From: UBA4416 sp048498515
GTDB taxonomy: Bacteria; Bacteroidota; Bacteroidia; B-17B0; Aurantibacillaceae
Reading direction: 5' to 3'
DNA length: 64,000 nucleotides
NCBI GenBank assembly: GCA_048498515.1
Contig: JBEHXV010000025.1
Span: 1 to 64,000 of the forward strand
Within the stretch, counting starts at the first letter, position 1. Every line of letters starts with the position of its first letter. The position numbers and the translations under genes were made by a program. A model generated the notes under the pieces. It was not told the origin of the DNA. It worked only from the letters and a program-made list of their open reading frames with translations, and searched no databases. This document shows, piece by piece, positions 27,153 through 37,151 of this stretch.

Positions 27153-29145
27153 TTTGCTTTAACGCTTCTTCTACAGATTCGGTTGGTAACCGGCAACTAT
27201 TGTTTATGCAAACATAGATGCTTGTTTTTCCATCAACATACCTGTCTTTTAACAAAGGCAGATCCGAGATTTTGTCGCTTAAAGCAAATATCACATTTGG
27301 TGGCGTTTGTTTATAAAGCGCCTGTATTTTTTCATTAACACTTTTACCAACAATCACCACTTCGGTTTGAAGCTTTATTTTTTGCAGCAATAATATGGCC
27401 CAATTGCTGTATCCGGGACCGTAAGCCTCTATTTCGTTTATGACAGACCGGAGCAAATTCTTAGAGATCCGGAGATAGTCGGAATCATCGAAATATACCG
27501 AAAGCACATTCAGATTAATAGCCATTTGTGAGCTGGAAGCGGGGATCACATTATCGCTCCATTCGGCTTTCCGCACCACCAGTTTTTCTTCCGACGAATC
27601 GGTGTAATAGAATGTAGCATCCTGCTCCACATAAAAATACCCGAGCGCATAATCCGCAAGAGTTTTTGCTTTCAGCAACCAGTCTTCATCAGCCGATACC
27701 AGGTATATTGCCATAAATGCGTCGATCACAAAAGCGTAATCATCCAAAAATCCGCCGATCTGCGTTTTGGCGTTTTTAGTGCGTAAAATTTTTCCGTTCG
27801 CCAAACAAAAGTTTGAAGCCAGGTAATTTGCATTGGCCATTGCCAGTTCCTTAAAGTCGGGTTCGTCAAATACCAGGTAGGCCTCTGCCAAGGCCTTACA
27901 CAGCAACCCATTCCAGGAGGCCAGCACTTTGTTATCGAGGCCAGGCCTTACGCGCTTTTCCCGCTCTTTTAACAGGACCTGTTTGCAAACCTGTATCTTT
28001 TGGTTCAGTTCTTTTACAGTAAGATGGTATTTTACCGCAATCATGGCATCATCCCTGTCGCGCATCAATACATAATTGTCGTCTTCCCAGTAGCCGGTTT
28101 CATTCACACAATAATAATCGGCAAACACTTCAAAATCATCCTGCAAGAATTTATACAGTTCTTCTTTTTGCCATACATAATATTTTCCTTCCACACCTTC
28201 GCTATCGGCATCCAGCGCCGAATAGAAACCAAATTGCTCATTCGTCAGTTCCCGTTTAATGAAATCAACAGTTTCATAAACTACCTGCTTGTATAAGGCT
28301 GTATTGCTTTGTTTATACGCCTGGGTGTATAAGCTAATGAGCTGTGCATTATCGTACAGCATTTTTTCGAAGTGAGGTACTTTCCAGTACAGGTCGGTGC
28401 TGTAGCGCGCAAAACCGCCACCCAGCTGGTCATAAATGCCTCCCCAGGCCATTCTGGTCAATGTCAGGTCAAGGTGTTTTTTCACCTGTGGGTCATTTTC
28501 AAAATAGCTGTAATGCAGTAAAAATAAATAATTGTTGGGTAACGGAAATTTTGGCGCGCGGTTGGGACCGCCGTAATCCTTATCAAAAGCCTGTTTCCAT
28601 TTATTTACCGAATTGCTAAGGCTTAGCATATCGAAAGCTACATCTTCATTTTCTTTCGGGATCTCCAGTTGCTCCAGTCCGGCAGTTAAGTTAGCGGCAT
28701 ATTCATAGGCTTTATCAGCATTGGTATTGAACAGGTCGGCCAAATTAGTCAATACATTTACCCACTGGTGTTTTGGAAAATAAGTTCCTCCGTATATGGG
28801 CCTGCCATCGGGTAGGGCAAAGCAATTCAAAGGCCAGCCGCCTTGCCCGGTCATGAGTTGCACAGCTCCCATGTATACCATATCAATATCGGGTCGCTCT
28901 TCACGGTCGACTTTGATATTGATAAAATGCTTGTTCATGATAGTTGCTACAGCCTCATCCTCAAAACTTTCATGCTCCATCACATGGCACCAATGACAGG
29001 CGCTGTAGCCAATACTCACCAAAATAAGTTTATTTTCAGTTTTAGCCAGTGCCAGGGTTTCATCGTTCCAGGCATACCAGTTAACCGGGTTGTTGGCATG
29101 TTGGAGTAAGTAAGGGCTACTTTCGTATATGAGGTTATTGGCCAT
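27133..29145 (-). CDS. Thioredoxin-domain protein, YyaL/SSP411 (DUF255) family
   Basis: 670 aa. The N-terminal thioredoxin-like domain has SACHWCHVMEHESFED with the CxxC at residues 50-53. An (alpha/alpha) six-hairpin glycosidase-like domain follows, with motifs such as GGIYDQLGGGFARYS, VPHFEKMLYDNAQL and DADSEGVEGKYYVW. These match bacterial YyaL and mammalian spermatogenesis-associated protein 20. The biochemical function of the family is not established. ATG start. No signal peptide, so cytoplasmic. Confidence 0.94.
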   Translation of the reverse strand: MANNLIYESSPYLLQHANNPVNWYAWNDETLALAKTENKLILVSIGYSACHWCHVMEHESFEDEAVATIMNKHFINIKVDREERPDIDMVYMGAVQLMTGQGGWPLNCFALPDGRPIYGGTYFPKHQWVNVLTNLADLFNTNADKAYEYAANLTAGLEQLEIPKENEDVAFDMLSLSNSVNKWKQAFDKDYGGPNRAPKFPLPNNYLFLLHYSYFENDPQVKKHLDLTLTRMAWGGIYDQLGGGFARYSTDLYWKVPHFEKMLYDNAQLISLYTQAYKQSNTALYKQVVYETVDFIKRELTNEQFGFYSALDADSEGVEGKYYVWQKEELYKFLQDDFEVFADYYCVNETGYWEDDNYVLMRDRDDAMIAVKYHLTVKELNQKIQVCKQVLLKEREKRVRPGLDNKVLASWNGLLCKALAEAYLVFDEPDFKELAMANANYLASNFCLANGKILRTKNAKTQIGGFLDDYAFVIDAFMAIYLVSADEDWLLKAKTLADYALGYFYVEQDATFYYTDSSEEKLVVRKAEWSDNVIPASSSQMAINLNVLSVYFDDSDYLRISKNLLRSVINEIEAYGPGYSNWAILLLQKIKLQTEVVIVGKSVNEKIQALYKQTPPNVIFALSDKISDLPLLKDRYVDGKTSIYVCINNSCRLPTESVEEALKQIEEGTT

Positions 29146-29160
29146 AGTAAATAGATTAAT

Positions 29161-29228
29161 GATTAAAGATACAAGATGAAAGATCAGGGATAATAAATCT
29201 TGAATCTTTTATCCTGTATCTTTTAATC
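29161..29228. repeat. Imperfect inverted repeat, GATTAAAGATACA arms
   Basis: GATTAAAGATACA (29161-29173) is complementary to TGTATCTTTTAATC (29215-29228) apart from one extra base. The interior also pairs partly (GATGAAAGAT with ATCTTTTATCC). It spans the gap between the DUF255 and hydrolase genes and touches the latter's stop codon. Confidence 0.65.
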
Positions 29229-29866
29229 TAGTTCAAAAAAGGATTATTCATTCTCTCAAAACCAACCGTAGTCGCCATGCCATGGCCGCTATAAACTTTC
29301 ATGCTGTCGCCCAGGGGAAAGAACTTGTCTTTGATAGATCGTATTAAGGTATCATGGTTTCCCATTGGCAGATCGGAACGGCCAATGCTGCCATAAAACA
29401 GCACATCGCCACCAATAATAAAGCCGTCTTTTTGGTTATAAAAGGAGATACTTCCCGGTGAGTGCCCCGGTGTATGCATGGTTTGCAGTTCCGAATGGCC
29501 AAATTTTATCACATCACCTTCTTTAATAAAAGCGCCGGGCATTGGGCTTTGTTCTACCGGAATGCCATACATATCGGCCGTTGCCTGGTGTTTTTCAATA
29601 AAGTACACATCATCCTTATGCACTTCGGGCAGTAAGGCATAGGTATCATGAATGTATTTATTGCCGTTTATGTGGTCAACATGGGCATGGGTTAGGATTA
29701 ACCGTACCGGTTTTAACGTTTTTTCTGAAATAAAATCACTTAATTTTTTATGCTCCCCGGCGCTGGTATTGCCCGGGTCAATAATAACGCATTCTTTGGT
29801 CTCATCCCATAAAATATAGGTGTTTTCCTGGAAAGGGCCAAAGGTAAAATAGTGTATGTTTATCAT
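29228..29866 (-). CDS. Metallo-beta-lactamase-fold hydrolase (glyoxalase II-like)
   Basis: 212 aa, single-domain MBL hydrolase. The zinc-binding THAHVDH is at 59-65; further ligands lie in TPGHSPGSISF and VLFYGSIGRSDLP plus a late SGHG. This arrangement matches the YcbL/GloB-like subgroup that hydrolyses thioesters such as S-lactoylglutathione; the true substrate is unknown. No signal peptide. It diverges from the TolB-like gene with a 44-bp gap. Confidence 0.92.
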   Translation of the reverse strand: MINIHYFTFGPFQENTYILWDETKECVIIDPGNTSAGEHKKLSDFISEKTLKPVRLILTHAHVDHINGNKYIHDTYALLPEVHKDDVYFIEKHQATADMYGIPVEQSPMPGAFIKEGDVIKFGHSELQTMHTPGHSPGSISFYNQKDGFIIGGDVLFYGSIGRSDLPMGNHDTLIRSIKDKFFPLGDSMKVYSGHGMATTVGFERMNNPFLN

Positions 29867-29910
29867 GATTTTTTTTGCTAAATTTAAGGCTTATTATCCA
29901 ATTTTTTTAA

Positions 29911-32900
29911 ATGAAGCGGTTACTCTCTTTCTTTTTCCTACTGGTATGTATTAAAACTACCTACGCGCAATTCTATTATGGCTCACAGTTGGAATTTGGA
30001 AAAAACCGGATGCAGTATCAATCCTTCAACTGGACTTATTTCGACTTTGAGCGTTTCCGTGTTTATTTATACGAGGGCGGACAGGAAATTGCACGCTATG
30101 CGGCTGTGTCTATGAACAGGCAGTTACCGGTGATGGAGAAGCGTTTGGATTTTCAACTGGACGATAAAGTAGATGTCATTGTTTATAATAACCAGAACGA
30201 TTTTAAGCAGAGCAACATTGGTCTTGCTAACGAAGAAACCGGTAACATTGGTGGTGTAACGCGCATTATCGGCGATAAGATCTTTATTTATTTTAATGGC
30301 TCCCATGCCGACCTTGATCGCCAGATCCGCGCGGCGCTGGCCGAGCTCATGATAGACCAGATGATGTACGGTGGCCGCACCAGGGATATTGTCCGCAACT
30401 CTACCTTATTAACACTTCCCGATTGGTTCAAGAGCGGGTTGGTAGCCTATATTTCCGAAGGCTGGAACTCCAGCATTGATAACAGGGTAATGGATGCCAT
30501 ACAAAACGACCGTTTCCTGAAATTTAACAGGCTTACTGGCAAAGATGCAACACTGGCCGGCCATGCCATGTGGTACCACATTGCTTCTGAATTTGGCGAA
30601 GCGGTGATCCCTAATTTACTTTACATGACCAAGGTAAGCCGTAACCCTAACAATGCGTTTGTGTATGTGCTGGGTGTTTCGGTGCAAAACATGACGGTGG
30701 AGTTTACCGATAAATTTGCCAAGCGTTATTTTGATTACAGGGACAGCACCCGCAAAAACCCGGTGAACGAATCGGTGCTCAAGAAGCAAAAGAAATCGAG
30801 GCATTACTACCAGTTAAAAGTAAGCCCCGATGGACAAAAGATCATTTACGCGACCACCGAAATGGGACAGCATAAAGTATGGCTTAATACCATTGGCGAA
30901 AAAAAGAGCAAGCGTTTATTAAAACTTTATCCTAAGTTGGAACGCCTGGAAGATAACAGTTATCCTTTGCTGGGCTGGCATCCCAATAACTCCATCATTG
31001 CCATGATCTATGAGCGAAAGAATATTTTAAAACTGCATACCTACGATACCGAATCAAAAGAAAAAGTAAAGCGCCCTATTACCGGGTTCGAAAAAGTAAA
31101 TAGTTTTTCTTTCTCGCACGATGGCAAAAAAATGGTGATGAGTGCGGTGAAAAAAGGAAAAGGTCAGTCGGATATTTTTATTTATACACTAAACTCCGGT
31201 GGTATTGAGCAAATTACCAACGACTCATGGGATGATAATAACCCGGTGTTTGTAGATAACTCAAAAGGGATCTTGTTTGAATCGAACCGCACGCATGATA
31301 CCATTAAAGCCAACGAGGACGCAAAGTTGTATCTTAATTTCTCCAAAAATAACGATGTGTTCTTTTATAATGCGGCCAGCAAATCAACCTTGTTATACAG
31401 GGTAACCAATACACCCGATGTGAACGAAGTGCAACCGCAGGAATACAGCAAAGGTGTGATCTCCTATTTAAGCGAAGTAAATGGGGTGTATAACCGCTTT
31501 ATCGGCGTTCAGGACAGTTCTATTTCGTTTGTAGATACCACAGAGCACTACCGTTACTTTTACAATTCGAAACCAATTACCAACTACCAACGCAACATCC
31601 AGGAACACCAGGTAAATACACGCTTCACCACCTTTGCCGAAATTATTACGGATAACAATAAGGAAAAACTGCTGGTTACTTCGTTAACACCTACGGCTTC
31701 GGTGCAGCAAAAACGCCTGCATAAAACCTGGTTCAAATCTACACAGCGCCTGAGCATTTCTGATCCTGAAAAGATAAACATTGTGAATCCTGTAAGGAAA
31801 GATGTGGATGTAAGCCCTCAGAAAAAAGATACCACCTTGAAAAAGAACGAAGGAATTGATTTTGATAATTACAACATCAATGGCGATCATAAAAAAGACC
31901 CGCCTAAGAATAATACGCCGGTTAATAGCAATTCGTCTTCCCTTGCAAACAATAATCCTCAACCGGTGGCAAGTTCGGCCGATGAATTGCATTTTCCTAT
32001 CCAGCAAAATTATTATACCAACTTTAAAACCGACCAGGTGGTTTCACAACTCGATAATTCTTTCCTGGGAACCAGTTACCAGCGTTTTGCCGGTGGCGGA
32101 AGCCCGGTTTATTTAAACCCGGGACTGAACGTATTGTTTAAAATAGGCTTAAGCGACCTGTTTGAAGACAAACGCATTGTAGCTGGTTTCCGGATCTCGG
32201 GAACACTGGATAATGAATATTTACTAAGTTGGGAAAACAGGATCAAGAGGGTTGACAGGCAATTGGTATTGCACCGCCAATCATTTTTAAAAGTAAACGG
32301 TTATGCCGGTGTTTCAAAAATCCAGACACACGATGCCCGCTACTCCTGGAAGATCCCTTTCAATGAAGTATCAGCTACGCGCATCTCCATCATGTACCGT
32401 AACGACAGGACCGTGTTTGCCTCGGTTGGCGATGTGAGCCTGGCTACGCCGAATGTGTACGATAATTACGGCGGCGCTAAAGTTGAATATATTTTTGATA
32501 ATACCCGTAAGCGCGGGTTGAACTTATACAATGGCACCCGTTTTAAATTATGGGGCGAGTACTGGCGTAAAATTAAAGAAGAGCGTCATGACCTCATTAC
32601 TGCCGGCTTTGATTTCCGTAACTACAAAAAAATTCACCGTGACCTCATTTGGGCAAACCGTTTTGCAGGAGCAACATCATTAGGTACAGACAGGTTGATC
32701 TATTACATGGGTGGTGTTGACAACTGGCTCAACCCGCAGTTCGACAGAACCATTAATATTGTGAATCCTGAGCAATACCAGTTTCAAACACTGGCAACGA
32801 ACGTAAGAGGTTTTAAACAAAATAAACGTAACGGAAATAATTTTGTGGTGCTGAACAGCGAATTGCGCTGGCCGATCTTTAAATATTTATTGAACAGGCC

Positions 32901-33195
32901 AATCCGTTCCGATTTTATTCAGAACTTCCAGATCATTGGATTCGGAGACGTTGGTATGGCCTGGTACGGTGCAAACCCTTACAGCGATGAAAATACACTG
33001 AACAAAAATGTATACCCGGGTAATCCGGTTACCTTAACCATCTATAACCAGAAAGAGCCGATCATTGGAGGTTATGGATTTGGGCTTCGTTCGCGCCTGC
33101 TGGGCTATTTTATCCGTGTTGATTTTGCATGGGGCGTAGATGATAGAAAAATTCAGAAAGGAATGACCTATTTATCATTAACGACTGATTTTTAA
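29911..33195 (+). CDS. Large exported TolB-like protein with C-terminal barrel region
   Basis: 1094 aa with signal MKRLLSFFFLLVCIKTTYAQ. Residues about 60-290 resemble the peptidase-MA (gluzincin) domain of Bacteroidota TolB-like proteins but lack the HExxH zinc motif: the equivalent helix reads ALAELMIDQMM, and the later Glu segment is PDWFKSGLVAY. WD40/PD40-type beta-propeller repeats follow (SPDGQKIIYAT, SHDGKKMVMSA). After a disordered Asn/Pro linker (about 640-690), beta strands with SRLLGYFIRVDFAWG suggest an outer-membrane barrel. Function unknown; probably an envelope protein. Confidence 0.8.
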   Translation: MKRLLSFFFLLVCIKTTYAQFYYGSQLEFGKNRMQYQSFNWTYFDFERFRVYLYEGGQEIARYAAVSMNRQLPVMEKRLDFQLDDKVDVIVYNNQNDFKQSNIGLANEETGNIGGVTRIIGDKIFIYFNGSHADLDRQIRAALAELMIDQMMYGGRTRDIVRNSTLLTLPDWFKSGLVAYISEGWNSSIDNRVMDAIQNDRFLKFNRLTGKDATLAGHAMWYHIASEFGEAVIPNLLYMTKVSRNPNNAFVYVLGVSVQNMTVEFTDKFAKRYFDYRDSTRKNPVNESVLKKQKKSRHYYQLKVSPDGQKIIYATTEMGQHKVWLNTIGEKKSKRLLKLYPKLERLEDNSYPLLGWHPNNSIIAMIYERKNILKLHTYDTESKEKVKRPITGFEKVNSFSFSHDGKKMVMSAVKKGKGQSDIFIYTLNSGGIEQITNDSWDDNNPVFVDNSKGILFESNRTHDTIKANEDAKLYLNFSKNNDVFFYNAASKSTLLYRVTNTPDVNEVQPQEYSKGVISYLSEVNGVYNRFIGVQDSSISFVDTTEHYRYFYNSKPITNYQRNIQEHQVNTRFTTFAEIITDNNKEKLLVTSLTPTASVQQKRLHKTWFKSTQRLSISDPEKINIVNPVRKDVDVSPQKKDTTLKKNEGIDFDNYNINGDHKKDPPKNNTPVNSNSSSLANNNPQPVASSADELHFPIQQNYYTNFKTDQVVSQLDNSFLGTSYQRFAGGGSPVYLNPGLNVLFKIGLSDLFEDKRIVAGFRISGTLDNEYLLSWENRIKRVDRQLVLHRQSFLKVNGYAGVSKIQTHDARYSWKIPFNEVSATRISIMYRNDRTVFASVGDVSLATPNVYDNYGGAKVEYIFDNTRKRGLNLYNGTRFKLWGEYWRKIKEERHDLITAGFDFRNYKKIHRDLIWANRFAGATSLGTDRLIYYMGGVDNWLNPQFDRTINIVNPEQYQFQTLATNVRGFKQNKRNGNNFVVLNSELRWPIFKYLLNRPIRSDFIQNFQIIGFGDVGMAWYGANPYSDENTLNKNVYPGNPVTLTIYNQKEPIIGGYGFGLRSRLLGYFIRVDFAWGVDDRKIQKGMTYLSLTTDF

Positions 33196-33202
33196 TATAA
33201 GC

Positions 33203-33589
33203 ATGCAAACCAAAAAACCGATGACAATAACAACTCTTTTGATCTTACTTGCTGTAGGTATAGCAGCGGGTTTTTTAAGCGGCCTGGTTGGCATAGGTGG
33301 CGGCATCATCATAGTACCGGTACTGGTTTATTTTTTGGGATTTACGCAACACCAGGCGCAAGGCACAACCTTGTTCATGTTTCTTTTACCAATTGGAATT
33401 TTAGGAATTATGAACTATCATAAAGCCGGGAATGTTGATTATAAAACAGCCTGCATAATTGCCACCACTTTTGTGTTTGGCAGCTACTTTGGCAGCAAGC
33501 TGGCCATTTCTTTGGACCAGAAAATGATTAAACAAATTTTTGGCGCCATTATGATCTTGCTTGGGGCTAAAATGTTGTTTTGGAAGTGA
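33203..33589 (+). CDS. Half-size TauE/SafE-family membrane transporter
   Basis: 128 aa with about four membrane segments and the family signature GFLSGLVGIGGGIIIVP, then TTLFMFLLP. TauE/SafE exporters (sulfite, sulfoacetate, organic anions) are usually about 250 aa with two such halves; this protein has one. I infer that it works as a homodimer, or that it is a single-repeat variant. ATG start, 8 bp after the upstream gene. It converges with the UPF0316 gene. Confidence 0.85.
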   Translation: MQTKKPMTITTLLILLAVGIAAGFLSGLVGIGGGIIIVPVLVYFLGFTQHQAQGTTLFMFLLPIGILGIMNYHKAGNVDYKTACIIATTFVFGSYFGSKLAISLDQKMIKQIFGAIMILLGAKMLFWK

Positions 33590-33598
33590 GGTGCTATT

Positions 33599-34174
33599 TT
33601 ACTTTCCCTTGCGAATAGTAAACAATCTCCCAACGGCAGACTTGTTATCACTGCTTGTAAAAACCCCGCGTTCCGATCCTTTTACATCTTCAATCGAATA
33701 AAAGGCATTAGGTGCATACTGGCGTATCAATTCAACAACCTGTTCCTTATCGGTACGCCTTACAATGGTGAAGATTAGTTTCACCGGCCCAACTGCTCCG
33801 TGCCCGTCAACGATGGTGATGCCCTGGTTGCGTTTTTTTAACACATCGGTCAGGGGTATGATATCTTCGGCGGTAATAATGCGAATAATTTGTGTACCGA
33901 TGGCAAGACGCTCTTCAATGTACATTCCCAAATAGGTTCCGGCGCTAAAACCCGCAGCCCAGGCTATAAAACAGGCAATGTTATCCAGGTGGCTAAATAC
34001 CTGTCGCATGGCCACCAGCCAGATGAGCACTTCAAAAAAACCAAGAATGGGAACAATTTTGCGCAGGCCTTTCGAAATGAAAATATGACGGAGCGTAGCC
34101 ATGGTCACATCTCCCAGGCGTGACAAAAAAATAAGGAGAGGTAAAACGACCCAGCTGAAATAATCAAACGTCAT
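33599..34174 (-). CDS. UPF0316/DUF2179 family membrane protein
   Basis: 191 aa. Three membrane segments in the first 90 residues (LPLLIFLSRLGDVTMATLR opens the family signature) are followed by a C-terminal soluble DUF2179 domain (about 105-175, with GITIVDGHGAVG and FTIVRR). Members of UPF0316 are uncharacterised; the soluble domain resembles small ligand-binding folds. ATG start. A TAATTTTG element lies just upstream but its spacing to the start is too short to call a promoter. Confidence 0.88.
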   Translation of the reverse strand: MTFDYFSWVVLPLLIFLSRLGDVTMATLRHIFISKGLRKIVPILGFFEVLIWLVAMRQVFSHLDNIACFIAWAAGFSAGTYLGMYIEERLAIGTQIIRIITAEDIIPLTDVLKKRNQGITIVDGHGAVGPVKLIFTIVRRTDKEQVVELIRQYAPNAFYSIEDVKGSERGVFTSSDNKSAVGRLFTIRKGK

Positions 34175-34309
34175 AGCCTCAAAATTACCTGTACTTTATC
34201 TTTAAAAGCCACGTTATAACATAAATTATGAAACGCCCGTTGTTCAAACAAACAACATATCGCTGGTTTATTTTTCGGTAAAAACCTGAAATTTATTTGA
34301 TTGTAATTT

Positions 34310-36922
34310 ATGGAAGAGCAAGCGCTGATACCTGACGTTAAAAAACCTTTCAGTATCTGGAGGTTTTTGAAGCGCCTCTTTCTTTCGCTGTCAATAGGTT
34401 TGATCTCTGTAGTAGGAATCAGTGTTTTGCTGGTATCTATTTATGAAGATGATGTAAAGCAGCTCATCATCAAAGAGCTGAATAAGCATTTAAAAGCGGA
34501 AGTACGCATTGACCCTAAAAATATCGATCTCACCATTTTAAGATCGTTTCCAAAATGTGCCTTAGAGTTTAAAGATTTAACGGCCATGGAGTCAAAAGAA
34601 TTCAGCAGCGGCGACACCTTGTTGTTTGCAAAGCGCCTGGCGCTGGAATTTAACATAAAAGACCTGTTCAATAAAAATTACAGCATTAAGAACATTGTAC
34701 TCGAAAACGCGCATTGCCGGTTGAAGGTGGATAAAAAGGGGAATGCCAATTACCTGATCTGGCGATCGGAGGGAGTAGAAACGAACAGCGACAGCTTAAA
34801 CTTTGCCCTGGAAAAAATCACACTCAACGCGGTTGAGGTTTCTTACAAGAACAGTAAAGGTCGAATAAAGCTGGACGCCTCCATAAAACAGCTTGACTTT
34901 ACCGGCAAGTTCAGTAACGATGATTACCTGCTTGCTTCCAAAGGAAATGCCCATGTCGAACTGTTCCAGGTTGACAAAGTAAAATACGTGAACGATAAGC
35001 AATTAAAGTTTGACATAGAGTTTGATGTCACAGGAAATAAATACACTATTAAACGATCGGAAACATCCATTAACGCAACGCAATTAGTTAGTAATGGCGC
35101 CTTTGTCATCCGGGACAGCCTGCTCTCATTGGATATTAATTTTAACGGAAAGAACCTGGACATTTCTTCGACACTCTCCTTACTGCCCGAAAAATTTCAA
35201 AACCAGATCACCGATTATAAAAGCGATGGCGAGTTTTATGCCAAAGGCGAATGTCATTATAAAAATGGACAGCCTTTGAGCCTGAGTTCCGAATTCGGTA
35301 TCAGGAAAGCAAGCATTACCTATAAACCACAAAACACAACACTGAGCAATGTAAACCTTTTGGGAAGCATCAACATCGGCGATAAGCATAGCACGTTGAA
35401 ACTGCAGAACATTACAGCCAACCTGAACAGTAATACCTTTTCGGGCGATGTGGAGTTGAGCAATTTTAAGGACCCCTATTTAAAATTAAAGCTTGCTGCC
35501 AATACAAAACTGGAAGAGCTTATGACCTTTTACCCGATTGATACCATACAGGAAGCCAGCGGCACCATTAACCTGACAGCCGAGATAGAGGGGTTGATAA
35601 GCGATATGAAGGCAAATGCGTATAGCCCTGATATTAAGGCCAGCGGCCAGGTTGTATTGGGTAATTTGAAGGCAAAATTCAAACACTCCGACAAAGAAAT
35701 GAACATTCCGGAAGGTGAATTGAAATTAAACAACCGTTACCTGAATGTGTACAACTTAAAGTTCATCAATGGCACTTCGGATGTGATGCTGGTAGGGGAG
35801 ATGCCAAACTTTTTGGGATACCTGTTCGACCCTTCAACCCCATTGACTGTTATTGCATCGGTAACCAGCGATCACATAAATGTAGATGATTTCCTGTTCG
35901 GTGGAAAGGAACCTAAAGAATCGACACCTGTTTCCATCTCTGATAAACTGGATTTGACTATTTCAGTGAATGCAAAACACCTGGAATTCGGAAAATTTAC
36001 AGCAACAGGCATTAAAGGAAATTTATTGGTAAAAGATCAGAAAGCTGCGCTCAAAGATTTGAATTTAAACGCGACAGATGGGACCATTACCTTAAACGTT
36101 TTTGCCGATGCCAGTGGTGAGAATATTAAAATATCGGGCGATTGCAATCTTGATAAACTCAGTATTCAGAAATTATTTACGGAGCTGAATAATTTTGGGC
36201 AAACTACTTTACAGGATAAGCATTTGAAAGGTTTTATGACAGCGAATGTGGATTTTTCGGCTACATGGGATAAACAATTGAACATTGATCCGGCAAGCAT
36301 CAACGCTACCAGCAGCCTTTTAGTAGAGCGTGGAGAACTGATTGGCTTTAAGCCTTTGGAGAGTTTGGGAAAATACATTGACGTCAATGAACTGAAGCAT
36401 ATTAAATTCTCGTCATTGCAAAGCGCGGTACAGATCAAAAATAAGCTCATTACCATTCCACGCACCTCTATCAAATCAACCGCCATTAACCTGGAATTGT
36501 GGGGCACGCACAGCTTTGATAACGTGATCGATTACCACATTCAGTTATTGTTGAGCGAAGTGTTGTCGAAACGCCCCAAAGCCAATAAGGAGTTTGATGA
36601 GGAATTATCGTTGGTGGAAAATGATCCTGAGAACAGGCGCTCGGTGTTCATCTTAATGACCGGCCCGATTGATAACCCAAGCATTAAGTACGACCGCAAA
36701 GGCGCCAGGGAAAAAATAAAGCAGGACATTCAGCAGGAAAAACAAAATGTGAAACAGATCTTAAAGGAAGAGTTCGGCTTCTTTAAAAAGGATACTACCT
36801 CTGTCAAAAAACAAAACGATAAGGCAGAACAAAAATTCAATATTCAGTTTGGCGAGGAAAAGCCTAAGAAGGACAAGCCATTACAACCTAAAAAGAAGGA
36901 AGAAGAGGATGATGATTTTTAG
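34310..36922 (+). CDS. AsmA family protein
   Basis: 870 aa with one N-terminal membrane helix (about 23-47), then a long periplasmic beta-rich region. The AsmA N-terminal signature (VKQLIIKELNKHLKAEV, FPKCALEFKDL) and the C-terminal repeat domain fit the AsmA/TamB superfamily of bridge-like lipid transfer proteins. The last 130 residues are highly charged (Lys, Glu, Gln) and probably disordered. ATG start. Role: likely outer-membrane lipid homeostasis, inferred from the family. Confidence 0.9.
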   Translation: MEEQALIPDVKKPFSIWRFLKRLFLSLSIGLISVVGISVLLVSIYEDDVKQLIIKELNKHLKAEVRIDPKNIDLTILRSFPKCALEFKDLTAMESKEFSSGDTLLFAKRLALEFNIKDLFNKNYSIKNIVLENAHCRLKVDKKGNANYLIWRSEGVETNSDSLNFALEKITLNAVEVSYKNSKGRIKLDASIKQLDFTGKFSNDDYLLASKGNAHVELFQVDKVKYVNDKQLKFDIEFDVTGNKYTIKRSETSINATQLVSNGAFVIRDSLLSLDINFNGKNLDISSTLSLLPEKFQNQITDYKSDGEFYAKGECHYKNGQPLSLSSEFGIRKASITYKPQNTTLSNVNLLGSINIGDKHSTLKLQNITANLNSNTFSGDVELSNFKDPYLKLKLAANTKLEELMTFYPIDTIQEASGTINLTAEIEGLISDMKANAYSPDIKASGQVVLGNLKAKFKHSDKEMNIPEGELKLNNRYLNVYNLKFINGTSDVMLVGEMPNFLGYLFDPSTPLTVIASVTSDHINVDDFLFGGKEPKESTPVSISDKLDLTISVNAKHLEFGKFTATGIKGNLLVKDQKAALKDLNLNATDGTITLNVFADASGENIKISGDCNLDKLSIQKLFTELNNFGQTTLQDKHLKGFMTANVDFSATWDKQLNIDPASINATSSLLVERGELIGFKPLESLGKYIDVNELKHIKFSSLQSAVQIKNKLITIPRTSIKSTAINLELWGTHSFDNVIDYHIQLLLSEVLSKRPKANKEFDEELSLVENDPENRRSVFILMTGPIDNPSIKYDRKGAREKIKQDIQQEKQNVKQILKEEFGFFKKDTTSVKKQNDKAEQKFNIQFGEEKPKKDKPLQPKKKEEEDDDF

Positions 36923-36930
36923 TTTTTAAT

Positions 36931-37003
36931 GGAATGCAGATGAAACAGACGGTTAAGATTTAAAATCTGTGCTAATCTGCCAAATCCGTTTTATCCGTGT
37001 TCC
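36931..37003. repeat. Imperfect palindrome of the ATCTGTG/CCGTGTTCC type
   Basis: The left end GGAATGCAGATGAAACAGAC matches the complement of the right end (GGAACACGGATAAAACGGAT) at most positions. It lies right after the AsmA gene. Confidence 0.65.
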
Positions 37004-37014
37004 AATTTTAGGTT

Positions 37015-37101
37015 ACGTCATTGCGAATGTAGTGAAGTAATCTCAAACTTAGTTTTCAAATTGTATAAGCTTACTTCGTCGTACCTCCTCGTAATAACGT
37101 A
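37015..37101. repeat. Inverted pair of the GTCATTGCGA...GAAGTAATCTC repeat
   Basis: Left copy, 37015-37044, begins ACGTCATTGCGA and ends GAAGTAATCTC. The right copy (37068-37101), read in reverse, begins ACGTTATTACGAGGAGG and ends GAAGTAAGCTT. Together they form an 87-bp imperfect palindrome between converging genes. Confidence 0.75.
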
Positions 37102-37151
37102 CTTAAAATCATTTTAAATCATAACCATCTGCCTTATCAGGGTTTCATTCC

